Virus record (IMG/VR): IMGVR_UViG_3300021424_000234
Location: 1-23,788 of that record
DNA length: 23,788 nt
Direction: 5' to 3' (one strand)
Source of the DNA: a virus
A model generated the notes under the pieces. That model was not told where the DNA came from, made no database searches, and was given only the letters and a program-made list of their open reading frames with translations. Shown in pieces: positions 1 to 7,162 of the stretch. Positions within the stretch are counted from its first letter, which is position 1. The number at the start of each line of letters is the position of its first letter. The translations under genes were made by a program, and so were the position numbers.

Positions 1-47
1 CCCCACGCAATCCCCATTTGTCACCACCACCCCCCACCGGCCACCAC

Positions 48-371
48 ATGCTCCCACAAAGACCCACATGGACTCACCTTGCTAACTGCCGAGGTAAGAC
101 GGACCTTATGTTCCCGAAGGAGTATAAGGACATTACGTACATCACCAAAGCGCGCCAGATATGTAAGCATTGTCCGGTGAAGGACCTGTGCCTGGACTAC
201 GCGCTGGAGTTCCCACCTGCGGATATGCATGGGGTGTGGGCAGGGCTGACACCGCGACAGTTGGCCGCCGAGCAGCGCAAGAGGGGGATCACACCGATCC
301 GCCCGACGATCGCGCAAATGTGGTCGAGTAGTAAGTCCATTGGAACTCATTCAACAGAAATTGGTGGATGA
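48..371 (+). CDS. WhiB-family transcriptional regulator (first copy)
   Basis: WhiB-like (Wbl) protein, 107 aa from the ATG at 48. These proteins bind a [4Fe-4S] cluster and usually act with the host primary sigma factor as redox-sensitive regulators. The four cluster cysteines are C14, C39, C42 and C48 (C-x24-C-x2-C-x5-C), followed by the Wbl turn GVWAG at about 62-66. An in-frame TTG at 18 would add 10 residues; neither start has a clear Shine-Dalgarno. The C-terminus looks rearranged: the codons for TIAQMW recur 65 bp downstream, just past the stop, so the present tail may come from a small duplication. It is the only plus-strand gene before 8300 and converges on an RHH gene. Family call is strong; start and target promoters are uncertain. 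Confidence 0.88.
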   Translation: MLPQRPTWTHLANCRGKTDLMFPKEYKDITYITKARQICKHCPVKDLCLDYALEFPPADMHGVWAGLTPRQLAAEQRKRGITPIRPTIAQMWSSSKSIGTHSTEIGG

Positions 372-388
372 CGATCGCGCAAATGTGG
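305..388. repeat. 19-bp direct repeat at the end of the WhiB gene
   Basis: GACGATCGCGCAAATGTGG occurs at 305-323 and again at 370-388, 65 bp apart. The first copy lies in the WhiB coding sequence and the second just after its stop codon. Read in the second copy's own frame, the sequence gives TIAQMWGD and a stop, which looks like an ancestral C-terminus displaced by the intervening 46 bp. Confidence 0.8.
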
Positions 389-399
389 GGCGACTGATT

Positions 400-753
400 C
401 TATTGCACCCGGATTCCGCAGTGCGTACAGAAGCCCATTCCGTCTGACTGCCAGCGGCCTTCTTCGTCCAGCGCGGGGCACTTCGTCTGACCGCAGGGGC
501 CGGTGATCTTCTCACCGGTGGCCCAGGCTCGAATCTGGTCAGCCGTCGTCGGTAGTGGCCTCGTCGCTACGGGTGGGGCCGGCAGCGCTCCGTCCTCTTC
601 GAGCCACTTCTTCACCGCGGACAGGAGCACAGCGTTCACACTCGTGTCGAGTTCGTCCGCCCGCTCGATGATCTTGTTCTTCATCCAGCCTGGGACTCGT
701 AACTGTAAGTAGACAGTCCCAGTTGTGGTGGCTACTTGTGGCTGCCTACCCAT
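400..753 (-). CDS. Ribbon-helix-helix protein with C-terminal zinc ribbon
   Basis: 117-aa protein. Residues about 14-52 (YLQLRVPGWMKNKI, then a helix-turn-helix ending AVKKWL) read as an Arc/CopG/MetJ-type ribbon-helix-helix (RHH), a dimeric DNA-binding fold. A proline-rich linker leads to a C-terminal cysteine cluster (CGQTKC, then CTHCG) that probably binds zinc. The ATG at 753 lacks a clear SD; TAAAGT ends about 7 nt upstream, so a leaderless message is possible. It is last in a run of three RHH genes downstream of the replication genes, and the gene at 1043 has the same RHH-plus-zinc layout. Likely a small DNA-binding regulator; specific target unknown. Confidence 0.75.
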   Translation of the reverse strand: MGRQPQVATTTGTVYLQLRVPGWMKNKIIERADELDTSVNAVLLSAVKKWLEEDGALPAPPVATRPLPTTADQIRAWATGEKITGPCGQTKCPALDEEGRWQSDGMGFCTHCGIRVQ

Positions 754-773
754 AGTTATTACTTTACAACTAC

Positions 774-938
774 TTACTGTAGTGACTGGCCGGCGTCGCG
801 CTCGATCAGCGTCACCAGGTACTCGGTGATCGACATGTCGTTAAGGCTGGCAACCTCAATAAGATGTCGCTTAATCTTCGGCGTCAGTTTGATTGTCAGC
901 GTTGGGTTGTTGGTTGGCTTGCGGCCGGGGCGATTCAT
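774..938 (-). CDS. Small ribbon-helix-helix (Arc-like) protein
   Basis: 54-aa gene read directly from the sequence. A basic, proline-rich N-terminus (NRPGRKPTNNP) precedes an Arc-like beta strand (LTIKLTPKIKRHL) and a helix-turn-helix (VASLNDMSITEYLVTLIERD). This is the usual size and pattern for a DNA-binding RHH dimer. An AGGA lies about 8 nt before the ATG. The gene sits between two larger RHH-zinc proteins. Probably a transcriptional repressor or a DNA-architecture protein; the operator is not identifiable. Confidence 0.72.
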   Translation of the reverse strand: MNRPGRKPTNNPTLTIKLTPKIKRHLIEVASLNDMSITEYLVTLIERDAGQSLQ

Positions 939-1042
939 TTGGTGATCCTGTCAACGATAAGGAAGGAGGCGATGCAAAAGATTGTTAGAAGTAAAACATC
1001 CATATTTTTTACCTACATTTTTCTACAGTTTTTCCCAGGAAT
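939..1042. other. AT-rich intergenic segment
   Basis: The stretch 985-1035 is far richer in A and T than anything around it, with several runs of T on the plus strand. It lies between two RHH genes. It could hold the promoter of the 774 gene, RHH operators, or a strand-opening site. No perfect inverted repeat or classic -35/-10 pair stands out. Confidence 0.4.
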
Positions 1043-1354
1043 TTAGCGGATTTTCATCCCACATTTTAGACAGCGTTCTCCGCGAAGATTCCATCTCCTG
1101 TATTCCAAGGGATGGGAACATTCGAGCAGGTCTTTGGCGGCGGCATTCAGAGCCTCGCGGATAAACTCGCTCAGCGTTACGCCTGACTTCTCTGCGGCTT
1201 CCTTCCACCGGAGGTGATCCCCCTCGATGGCGCGTATCAGAACTTGTTTCGAGGCCGGCGCTCCAGGCTTTGAACCGATATTGGATACGCGCGAAAGTTT
1301 CATCGTTTCCGCAACATGGTCTACCGCAGAGTTCAAATTGTCCTCTTCACTCAT
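1043..1354 (-). CDS. RHH-like DNA-binding protein with C-terminal zinc motif
   Basis: 103-aa protein starting at the ATG that overlaps the stop codon of the upstream HTH gene by 8 nt (TATGAGTGA). Residues about 37-72 (QVLIRAIEGDHLRWKEAAEKSG, then VTLSEFIREALNAAA) match the ribbon plus two helices of an RHH domain. The C-terminus carries C-x-H and CLKCG, a probable zinc site. Its layout mirrors the gene at 400-753, suggesting diverged paralogues. Expression is probably coupled to the replication operon. Function as a DNA-binding regulator is inferred from the fold only. Confidence 0.75.
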   Translation of the reverse strand: MSEEDNLNSAVDHVAETMKLSRVSNIGSKPGAPASKQVLIRAIEGDHLRWKEAAEKSGVTLSEFIREALNAAAKDLLECSHPLEYRRWNLRGERCLKCGMKIR

Positions 1355-1949
1355 ACGCGCTCTCCTCCCGGGGCTGTGCGGTGGGTAGCGCGCGCGGGGC
1401 TTCAGAGTCCCCTGTGATCTGGCGCACGACATCTAGAGGCAGTACGCCGGCGGCTCCCATGAGTTCGAGCAACTTACGCGCTTCCTGCTCAGCGGACACC
1501 AAAGAGACCGCCAGAGGGGCGTCAGCGCCCGCCAGAGCGGCTCTGGCCGGTTGGTCACTTGTGTCTACCGTGAGCGATACGTTCGTCTGCTCCATGCCCA
1601 GCAACTTACTCCGCCGGTCCATGATGGCCAGCACCTGTTGAATTGCCTTGAGATCAGGCTCGACCGTCGTTTCCGTGCCGTCGTTGAGGGCCACCTTGCG
1701 GTGCTGAGTCATCGGCCAGACGGCCTGCTGCAGTGCGTCTAGTCGCTCCAGTTCCATTCGAAGCACTTCTGGGTACGCCATGAGCGCTTCTTTGTTTAAC
1801 TTCTGTAGTTGCCGCTGGATCGCATTGCTACATGCGCCTACCGATATGCCAAACCGTCGTGCAATTTCGTTGACAGATACGCCGGCTTGGCGCATCTTGA
1901 AGATGCGTAGATCGCGCTCGGCTAGGAACTCTTTGGATAAGCCGGCCAT
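1347..1949 (-). CDS. HTH DNA-binding protein, candidate small terminase subunit
   Basis: 200 aa. The N-terminus (RIFKMRQAGVSVNEIARRFGIS) is a clear helix-turn-helix like those of resolvases and small terminase subunits. The middle (ELERLDALQQAVW, then LKAIQQVLAIMDRRSKLLGME) matches the helical region common in phage TerS-like proteins, where the DRRxKLLG signature recurs. The C-terminal 60 residues look flexible. Its ATG overlaps the primase stop codon by one base (TAATG), so it is translated with the replication genes. A replication-linked DNA-binding role is the alternative; no large terminase gene is in the window to settle it. Confidence 0.6.
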   Translation of the reverse strand: MAGLSKEFLAERDLRIFKMRQAGVSVNEIARRFGISVGACSNAIQRQLQKLNKEALMAYPEVLRMELERLDALQQAVWPMTQHRKVALNDGTETTVEPDLKAIQQVLAIMDRRSKLLGMEQTNVSLTVDTSDQPARAALAGADAPLAVSLVSAEQEARKLLELMGAAGVLPLDVVRQITGDSEAPRALPTAQPREESAYE

Positions 1950-3655
1950 TACGGCTCCCGGAACTCGATGACTCTGAAGGGGAACAACTCGTCTCGCTGC
2001 ATCCTCCGCGGCCAGTTACGAACATCGCGCCCGCCTCGGAAGTTTTTGACAATATAAGTATACCTCTCGGTAGCCACTGGATCAGGCTCTAATGCCAATC
2101 CGAATTCAGGCCAGCGCGACCAGACCGCGGAGCCGAAGGGCCGCAGGTCTCTTCCGCCTACCGATGACCCCAAAGGTGCGTGATGTTCCAGCCATAGGGC
2201 GCACTTGTAGTGCGTGCGGATCGAGTCCAGGTACTTCGCCACCTCGATGGCGATCGATTCGCTGGTTCGTGAGCCTGGATCAACGAACGCTTTGTACAGC
2301 GGGCCCAGGCAGATCAGTTCAGGCCTGGTGCGCTCGATGACGTCCTCGACCAGAATCCTGTCCTGGGAGTTGAGTAGGTCAAGGCCGGCGGGCTTGATGA
2401 GGAGATGCGCCTCGATCTTGGTGGAGCGGGCCCGCTCTTGTGCCGCCCGCATGATCTTGGATGATGTGCGCCGGATGATGCGTGCGGGGTTTTCGAGGTC
2501 AATCGTCAAAGTTCTGATCGGCTTCATCCGGCCCCAGGTGAATGGCTGAATGCCGGCAGCGGACATGATCGCCACCTGGCGGGCCAGCATCGTCTTGCCT
2601 ACACCTTCGGCCGCCACCACAATCACCCGCTCGCTGCGCTCGAGCGCGCCCGGGATGACCCAGTCATAATCCTCGTCAACACTTTCAGCGATGAACTCCG
2701 CCCAGTCGACCAGGGTCCCTGAGTCGTAGAACCCTTCGTCATCGAACTGGATGCGATCGATCGCGTTGCGGGCCCGGGTCAACTTCTGCTGGATTGTCAG
2801 CCGCTGATTGTCGTGCAACTTATGCAAACCGTCGATCAGTTCTGCGAACTCGTCGCGCTCCTGGATCGGTTCAGGAGATTCTTCTAGCGGGTTGTAGGGG
2901 ATAAGGTTGGCGAGTGGCTCTCCTCTTCCCAGAAGTTCGGCCAGATCCTTGGCGTTATCCGGCGGCCGGAATGCCTCGACTTCGCAGCCGGCGGCCTGAA
3001 GTTCGCGAAACACGTGAGCCGCATGTTCGAGTCCTGTCTTATCGTTGTCAGCAATAATCGTGACTGATGTGCCGGCCAGGGCTTCGGTGTGAATCCGCTG
3101 CCATGAGCCCGCACCGTTGGGCATCGTCGTTGCGACTTCACCGGTTTCGTTGACAGCATCGGCATCCTTCTCGCCCTCAACGACCCATATATGCCCACCG
3201 TTGGCCGCTGCCTGGACAACTGCCGGCAGGTTGTACAGAACCTTGGGCGTTGATCCCAGTGAGTATGTCCACCCGCCGCGGCCGTCTGGCTTGCGCTGGC
3301 GGAATGTCTTCTTGCCGAACTGATCAACGAAGCGCTGCTTCTGGAACAGCATCTCCCCGTTCTGGTCGTAGTAGTTGTAAGCCTTGACAAGGGTAAGGCG
3401 CGGCTCTTCGTCCTTCTCCTTGCGCGGCGGCATCAGGTCCTTGACATCGAGCCCCACCGCAGCGCAAATCTGATCGAGGGAGCAGGGCGTCCCCCGGTGG
3501 CACGTGACGAGCACGCGGCCGTCGTCCCCCTCGGCAATGTGCATCGAGGGATTCTTGTCGTCATCCCGGCATGGGCACCTGGCCATCCATCCTGAGCCGT
3601 CCTTACGCACACCGTTGAGGCGCTCCAGGAAGTTATCGACCTCGGTTGATGCCAT
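1949..3655 (-). CDS. Bifunctional DNA primase/helicase
   Basis: 568-aa replication enzyme expected to lay RNA primers and unwind DNA at the phage fork. Order of parts: a CHC2-like zinc site (C27, C29, C52, H53, C58), a TOPRIM core with VVEGEKDAD (158-166) and the acidic DND (203-205), then a RepA/DnaB-type ATPase with Walker A AEGVGKT (349-355), a Walker B-like TIDLEN (384-389) and a LICLGPLY segment near 448. The C-terminal GSAVWSRWPEFG region is typical of RepA-like helicases. The ATG at 3655 has a good SD (GGAGAGGGAG) and overlaps the loader-like gene upstream by 23 nt. Length and domain order are normal for phage primase-helicases. Confidence 0.9.
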   Translation of the reverse strand: MASTEVDNFLERLNGVRKDGSGWMARCPCRDDDKNPSMHIAEGDDGRVLVTCHRGTPCSLDQICAAVGLDVKDLMPPRKEKDEEPRLTLVKAYNYYDQNGEMLFQKQRFVDQFGKKTFRQRKPDGRGGWTYSLGSTPKVLYNLPAVVQAAANGGHIWVVEGEKDADAVNETGEVATTMPNGAGSWQRIHTEALAGTSVTIIADNDKTGLEHAAHVFRELQAAGCEVEAFRPPDNAKDLAELLGRGEPLANLIPYNPLEESPEPIQERDEFAELIDGLHKLHDNQRLTIQQKLTRARNAIDRIQFDDEGFYDSGTLVDWAEFIAESVDEDYDWVIPGALERSERVIVVAAEGVGKTMLARQVAIMSAAGIQPFTWGRMKPIRTLTIDLENPARIIRRTSSKIMRAAQERARSTKIEAHLLIKPAGLDLLNSQDRILVEDVIERTRPELICLGPLYKAFVDPGSRTSESIAIEVAKYLDSIRTHYKCALWLEHHAPLGSSVGGRDLRPFGSAVWSRWPEFGLALEPDPVATERYTYIVKNFRGGRDVRNWPRRMQRDELFPFRVIEFREP

Positions 3656-4097
3656 AGTGCTCCCTCTCCCATTCTGCTACGACGAGCCTGTACACAGAGA
3701 GAAACGATTCGCGATCCCCGTTGGTGTGGAGGCCGAACGCGCTCGTGCCGCCAAGGCGGTTCAAAGTTACACGAACCAGGGGATGCATGTCAAGTATTTC
3801 GACGCCGGCTCCCGCAGAGTCTGCTATCGAACGGAACTGCTGCCACGCGATGATGGGCTCCAGCGGGGCTTCGATCTTCTGAATGAGGACTCTTTTGCGC
3901 ACCGTGCCTACGCGCGGCATGAAGCGCTCATCCTCGATAATGAGATCGTCAATTACGCGCAAAACATTGACGCCGTCGATGTCCTGGAGTACGTGATACC
4001 AAGTCTCGTACATTTCCTTCTTGGCCGACATGACCAAGTTCTGGTTCCAGGCGGAACAAACTCTGTCAACTATTTTGACAATCTCTTCCTTGGTCAC
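3633..4097 (-). CDS. Helicase-loader / replisome-organiser-like protein
   Basis: 154 aa, GTG start at 4097 overlapping the upstream stop (GTGA) with SD TGGAGGAAGA. The N-terminal half (KKEMYETWYHVLQDIDGVNVLRVIDDLI, then ERFMPRVGTVRKR) matches the small helical domain seen in phage helicase loaders. The C-terminal half (AWQQFRSIADSAG, then DRESFLSVYRLVVAEW) is the paired domain seen in many actinophage replication proteins. Position directly before the primase/helicase supports a role in loading it onto DNA. The family assignment is by pattern and is moderately secure. Confidence 0.6.
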   Translation of the reverse strand: MTKEEIVKIVDRVCSAWNQNLVMSAKKEMYETWYHVLQDIDGVNVLRVIDDLIIEDERFMPRVGTVRKRVLIQKIEAPLEPIIAWQQFRSIADSAGAGVEILDMHPLVRVTLNRLGGTSAFGLHTNGDRESFLSVYRLVVAEWEREHYGINRGR

Positions 4098-4522
4098 TCT
4101 TCCTCCATGAACGCACGGGCCGCGTCGGTCTCGCCCAGGGCCAGACTAACAAACCGTTGCACGTGGTCATGGGACCTGAAGATCAAATCGATATCGGTGT
4201 ACTTGGCGCCGCGGGGATTGTCTCCCATATGCCAACCGGACTTCGCGCATCCCCTGATGGCGAGCCGGCACGTATCGATTCCGTAAATGCACAGCGCCGC
4301 AGCGATACGCGCGTAGCGCTTTTCCGTGAGAAGAACACCGGACGCCGCAGATTGGTGAAGAGTTTGCTGCCAAAGTTGGAACAGTTCGACAACTTCAGCG
4401 TTATTTGCCTTGGCAACATAAGCACGCGATTCCGCGGAGGTGTGTTGTACCGGCAATTCAGGAACAACCTTTTGAACATTTGGATCGTCAAAAAGTGTCA
4501 GTTGTTCATCTTCATCATTCAC
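4094..4522 (-). CDS. Phage replication-associated protein
   Basis: 142 aa from a GTG at 4522 with a strong SD (GGAGG) 7 nt upstream. Longer versions reading back to 4696 have arginine-rich, non-conserved N-termini and are unlikely. The acidic N-terminus ends in LTLFDD; the C-terminal domain (YARIAAALCIYGIDTCRLAIRGCAKSGW, then HMGDNPRGAKYTDIDLIF and RSHDHVQRFV) matches the short conserved module found at the end of many phage initiator/replisome proteins. It is first in the overlapping replication operon (4522 to 1043). Likely an accessory replication initiator. Confidence 0.65.
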   Translation of the reverse strand: MNDEDEQLTLFDDPNVQKVVPELPVQHTSAESRAYVAKANNAEVVELFQLWQQTLHQSAASGVLLTEKRYARIAAALCIYGIDTCRLAIRGCAKSGWHMGDNPRGAKYTDIDLIFRSHDHVQRFVSLALGETDAARAFMEEE

Positions 4523-4893
4523 AGTAGGCCTCCACCCTATCTCTAGTTTGTTTGGGTTTCTTACCCTACACCGTACCAGGCTCGATCTTCGCTTTACCTT
4601 CACCCCAGGCTTACTTCTGAGGGAGAGCCGGAGAGCGGGAGAATAGGCCCCCCTACCCCCAGAAGGGTGTTGAACCCTGGAGGTATTAAGGGGCATATCC
4701 TAAAGATCACTTCCGAGGTTTTCACCGGATCGCGTGGTCCATAGGCGTAAGGTCCCTAAGTTTCCTTACGACCGCGCTGGAGTTGCACCAGTCCTCAATA
4801 CAGTTCTTCTAGCGACGGCTGCTGGCGGTCCCGCCCATTCCTTCCGTCACTGCATCGAGCAGCGTTGTTCCGTTTATGTGGAGGAAAGCCCCC
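4523..4893. other. 371-bp non-coding region upstream of the replication operon
   Basis: No ORF of either strand looks credible: those present are short, arginine-rich or overlap known genes. This is the longest gene-free stretch in the left half and lies directly before the replication genes, the usual place for a promoter or origin. A CCCTC/GAGGG hairpin (about 4890-4903) overlaps the end of the DUF1599 gene. I see no iteron array and no copy of the right-half promoter. Confidence 0.55.
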
Positions 4894-5397
4894 TCAGAGA
4901 GGGAGACGGAACCATCCTCGTCTCAACATGATACCAATGGTTGAGTACCCGGCAATGTCAAGCAATGTGTCAATTTTGGATTCATCGACTTCTGGGGCGT
5001 AATCCTGGGTCGAGAGGTTGTCAAGACGCGAAATCTTATCCCAGACTCGAATCATTAAACCCTTCTGCCCGAACCGCAGGATGTTGTTCGGACCATAGTC
5101 GTGCTGCTTCTTGCACAGCGTGGTGACCAGGGTCTTTGCCGAAATCGCGGAGTCATCTTGAATTGAGTATTCAATCGCCATCGATCCAAGGGTGGACCAT
5201 CGAGCAATCAGTAAATCGGTCGTCGGGCTCTCGAAGAAATCATTGATGATCTTCTCGTGATGCTCCTTCAGGCCGGCCACTGAAACCTTCGCATGAGGAC
5301 GCACGCATCCAAAGATGATTTCGCTTGCGGTTTCGGCCGCCTCTTTCCAGGTAGTCGGCTCGATATGCATACCGTCATTCTTATCACGACTGGTCAT
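4894..5397 (-). CDS. DUF1599 / nucleotide-modification-associated domain protein
   Basis: 167 aa. The centre and C-terminus (KKQHDYGPNNILRFGQKG, then MIRVWDKISRLDNL, E-SKIDTLLDIAGYSTIGIM) carry the YG, R-x-DKxxRL and DTLxDIAxY signatures of the DUF1599 family, named in Pfam as nucleotide modification associated domain 1. That family is found with DNA base-modification genes in phages and may act on nucleotides or hypermodified bases; the reaction is not established. The ATG at 5397 overlaps the upstream stop by 14 nt; the next in-frame ATG is at 5370. No thymidylate synthase-like partner is in the window. Confidence 0.7.
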   Translation of the reverse strand: MTSRDKNDGMHIEPTTWKEAAETASEIIFGCVRPHAKVSVAGLKEHHEKIINDFFESPTTDLLIARWSTLGSMAIEYSIQDDSAISAKTLVTTLCKKQHDYGPNNILRFGQKGLMIRVWDKISRLDNLSTQDYAPEVDESKIDTLLDIAGYSTIGIMLRRGWFRLPL

Positions 5398-5755
5398 CGA
5401 GATCGTCATCAATATCGGCAAATCCTGCGAGGCCTTCCTGAATGTAGTAGTCATGAAGCGCAGCCGCCGTCAGTTCGAAGTACTTGCGATTCAGTTCGTC
5501 CACGCATCCCTTCAGGATCGTGTCTTTGTCCTCCCAGGGCCGGCGCTCCTGAAAGTGTTCGATCAACTTCTTGATCCGCCACTTGTAGGCACGCGCGTTG
5601 AATGCCACGATGACGCGCTTCTTATCGAACGTAGGGTGGATGATGGGGCCCGCCTCGTGCTTCATTGCTATGTCGCCGGCCAGGATGACCGTGGCGGAAA
5701 GTTCGCCAGACTCCAACTCGAAAATAACTCCATCGTCAGGTAGTGAGAATGTCAT
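5384..5755 (-). CDS. Hypothetical phage protein, 123 aa
   Basis: Not recognised. The protein begins with beta-type sequence (DDGVIFELESGELSATVILAGDI), continues with a basic helix (KWRIKKLIEHFQERRPWEDKD) and ends in a very acidic tail (DIDDDLDDQS). The start has SD AGGGA about 8 nt upstream. It overlaps the DUF1599 gene by 14 nt, so the two are probably co-translated and functionally linked. No membrane segment or cysteine motif. Confidence 0.6.
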   Translation of the reverse strand: MTFSLPDDGVIFELESGELSATVILAGDIAMKHEAGPIIHPTFDKKRVIVAFNARAYKWRIKKLIEHFQERRPWEDKDTILKGCVDELNRKYFELTAAALHDYYIQEGLAGFADIDDDLDDQS

Positions 5756-5776
5756 GATTGTTCCCTAGTAAACGCT

Positions 5777-5807
5777 TATAGGGGGCAGCGCTAGGCTACC
5801 CCCTATA
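5777..5807 (-). terminator. Hairpin between two minus-strand genes
   Basis: TATAGGGGG at 5777-5785 pairs with CCCCCTATA at 5799-5807 (9 bp, loop 13 nt). It lies immediately after the stop of the 5812 gene in the direction of transcription. The U-tract is weak, so it may only attenuate readthrough into 5384-4894. Confidence 0.6.
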
Positions 5808-5811
5808 AATC

Positions 5812-6225
5812 TCAGTTGTTGATGTTCTTGGTGATCTCGTCGAACGCTTCGCGCTCGGCCTGTCGGGCGGCCATGAACTTGCGAAAGTCCTCGGACACCT
5901 CTGCGTCGAGTTCTTGCGCGTGCTCCTCATCGTCGGCGTGATACTTCGCCCAGTAGGCAGCGCGCCCCTCTTCGTTCATGTCACGAACCTCGCGGTCCCA
6001 GGCGATCCACATCCCGATCCCGCTGAGTTCGTTGTACTCCTCAGGGGTGAGACCGGTGACGCGGAGCAAATACTCCTTAATGTTGGACAGCGTGGCCGGC
6101 GTGAACTTTCCCTCAGCCATGACCTTGGCCATCATGTTGCTTCGGGCCTCTGACAGCCAGACCAGTTTGTCGGTGTCGAGTGGGTGCATCCCATCGAACG
6201 GGGGCTTGTAATCGAAATCGAACAT
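5812..6225 (-). CDS. Hypothetical acidic helical protein, 137 aa
   Basis: Start at the ATG at 6225, which has SD GAGGAG 5 nt upstream; the reading frame extends back to 6411 but that part is unlike protein. Sequence MFDFDYKPPFDG is followed by mainly helical, charged sequence with a GLTPEEYNELSGIGMW segment. The last 50 residues are highly acidic and helical (DDEEHAQELDAEVSEDFRKF), probably coiled. No known family recognised. It follows the zinc-ribbon gene after 8 nt, so it belongs to the 6852-5812 operon. Confidence 0.62.
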   Translation of the reverse strand: MFDFDYKPPFDGMHPLDTDKLVWLSEARSNMMAKVMAEGKFTPATLSNIKEYLLRVTGLTPEEYNELSGIGMWIAWDREVRDMNEEGRAAYWAKYHADDEEHAQELDAEVSEDFRKFMAARQAEREAFDEITKNINN

Positions 6226-6233
6226 TGTTCTCC

Positions 6234-6443
6234 TCAGGTGTTGGTGGTGACTGCTTGCCACAGGGATTGCGGAAGTGGCGATCCGAACTGGAAATCTTCC
6301 AGTGCTTCGAGTTCCCCGCAGGCCGAGCAGACGTGCGTCTTGTTGTCGGTGCGGGAGAGCGCGCCAGGGTATTCGCCTCGGCGTACGTTGTTGGGGATTC
6401 CCCCAAAACAACGCGGACAGGTGTGTAGGTCCATGATAATCAT
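6234..6443 (-). CDS. Small zinc-ribbon phage protein
   Basis: 69 aa with two cysteine pairs, CPRC near residue 9 and CSACG near 39. The intervening sequence (RRGEYPGALSRTDNKTHVC) is a pattern I know from many actinobacteriophage microproteins, where PGALSR is nearly invariant. It probably folds as one zinc ribbon and may bind nucleic acid or a host protein; no activity is established. The ATG at 6443 overlaps the upstream stop (ATGA), but the ATG at 6434 has better SD spacing (GAGGA, 8 nt) and may be the true start. Confidence 0.75.
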   Translation of the reverse strand: MIIMDLHTCPRCFGGIPNNVRRGEYPGALSRTDNKTHVCSACGELEALEDFQFGSPLPQSLWQAVTTNT

Positions 6444-6634
6444 TCCTCTGTTACCTCGATATCGATGGTGGATGCGCTTCGCACATCCCAGCCATAGAAA
6501 TCCTTGATGATGTTGCTGGCAAGATCGATGGCGACATCTTCGTCGCCCTCAACTCCTTGTACGTGAACTGTCATGGAGAAGTAATCGCCGACGAACAGAA
6601 CGGCGTAATCCTTCTCAACCATGCTGATGGTCAT
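6440..6634 (-). CDS. Hypothetical small protein, 64 aa
   Basis: Not recognised. It has alternating hydrophobic strands (YAVLFVGDYFSMTVHVQGV), one helix (VAIDLASNIIKDFYGW) and a final strand (ASTIDIEVTEE), a pattern consistent with a small alpha/beta fold. Start and stop both overlap neighbours by ATGA, which supports it being translated as part of the 6852-5812 operon. Confidence 0.62.
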   Translation of the reverse strand: MTISMVEKDYAVLFVGDYFSMTVHVQGVEGDEDVAIDLASNIIKDFYGWDVRSASTIDIEVTEE

Positions 6635-6852
6635 GATGTCTCCTTTGTGAGATTTGCTTCGGTCAGGGCTTCCTTCAGGGCGGTCAGGAGGAGGAAGTCG
6701 TCATCCTCATCCCCTGCTGATACGCGACCCCACATCTCTGACTCCGTGTCCCACACGGGCTTCGTGGGATCACAGATGGAATCGGTGATCTCGAAATGTG
6801 GGTCGCCGTTCTCATCGAACGTAGCGCAGACCACGAAGTGATGCTGTTTCAT
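6631..6852 (-). CDS. Hypothetical small acidic protein, 73 aa
   Basis: The start at 6852 is preceded by the leader/SD block common to this region (TACTACCGAAAGG); the frame continues back to 6903 through the leader but that is not coding. Sequence MKQHHFVVCATFDENGDPHF is strand-rich, followed by EITDSICDPTKPVW and a helical acidic end (LTALKEALTEANLTK). Not recognised. It is first gene of an operon driven by the promoter at 6911-6940 and overlaps the next gene by ATGA. Confidence 0.65.
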   Translation of the reverse strand: MKQHHFVVCATFDENGDPHFEITDSICDPTKPVWDTESEMWGRVSAGDEDDDFLLLTALKEALTEANLTKETS

Positions 6853-6882
6853 GTTTGCCTTTCGGTAGTAGGTAGTAAGTAT

Positions 6883-6919
6883 GTGGTGGCAGTCGCCTGC
6901 CACTGAGGCAATCCTATCA
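6883..6919 (-). repeat. 37-bp promoter/leader repeat, copy 1
   Basis: Identical to 7623-7659. It holds the -10 side of the promoter plus a leader hairpin, GTGGCAG-TCGC-CTGCCAC (6885-6902), which would form near the 5' end of the transcript. Confidence 0.85.
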
Positions 6920-6940
6920 GTTGGTGCTGATAGCGGTCAA
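6911..6940 (-). promoter_or_regulatory. SigA-like promoter for the 6852-5812 operon
   Basis: Minus-strand TTGACC (6935-6940), 18-bp spacer, TAGGAT (6911-6916). The stop codon of the upstream 6917 gene lies in the spacer next to the -10. Confidence 0.7.
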
Positions 6941-7162
6941 ATCGAAGAACTCGGGATAGGTGCCGGCGAAACCAACGTCGGGGTTGGCATCCTCCACCAC
7001 CTCGTAGTCGAGATCGCCGTTCGCGTTGGCCGAGAGATGAATGGTGATGAAGTTGTTGTTACCAATGTGGATGCCAACGATCACTTCCTCTCCGTTCTCG
7101 ATCCTCGACGTGAGCGAACGCTCCGGGAGTGTGAATATGTGGGTGAGATGTGTCGAGTTCAC
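6917..7162 (-). CDS. Hypothetical small protein, 81 aa
   Basis: Starts at the GTG at 7162, which overlaps the upstream stop codon (GTGA) and has SD GAAAGGAAA six nt upstream; the longer frame to 7243 is unlikely. The product is rich in predicted strands (THIFTLPERSLTSRIENGEEVIVGIHIGNNNFITIHLSANANG has been split by eye into short strands) and ends in acidic sequence. Unrecognised family. Its stop codon overlaps the next promoter, leaving no spacer between units. Confidence 0.65.
   Translation of the reverse strand: MNSTHLTHIFTLPERSLTSRIENGEEVIVGIHIGNNNFITIHLSANANGDLDYEVVEDANPDVGFAGTYPEFFDLTAISTN

Noticed and set aside
3504-4286. 260-aa plus-strand ORF
   Set aside because: It lies antisense to the primase and loader-like genes, which carry clear motifs; its own product shows none.
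4734-4931. 65-aa plus-strand ORF in the gene-free region
   Set aside because: No SD, no motif, and it runs into the end of the DUF1599 gene; similar ORFs arise by chance at this GC content.
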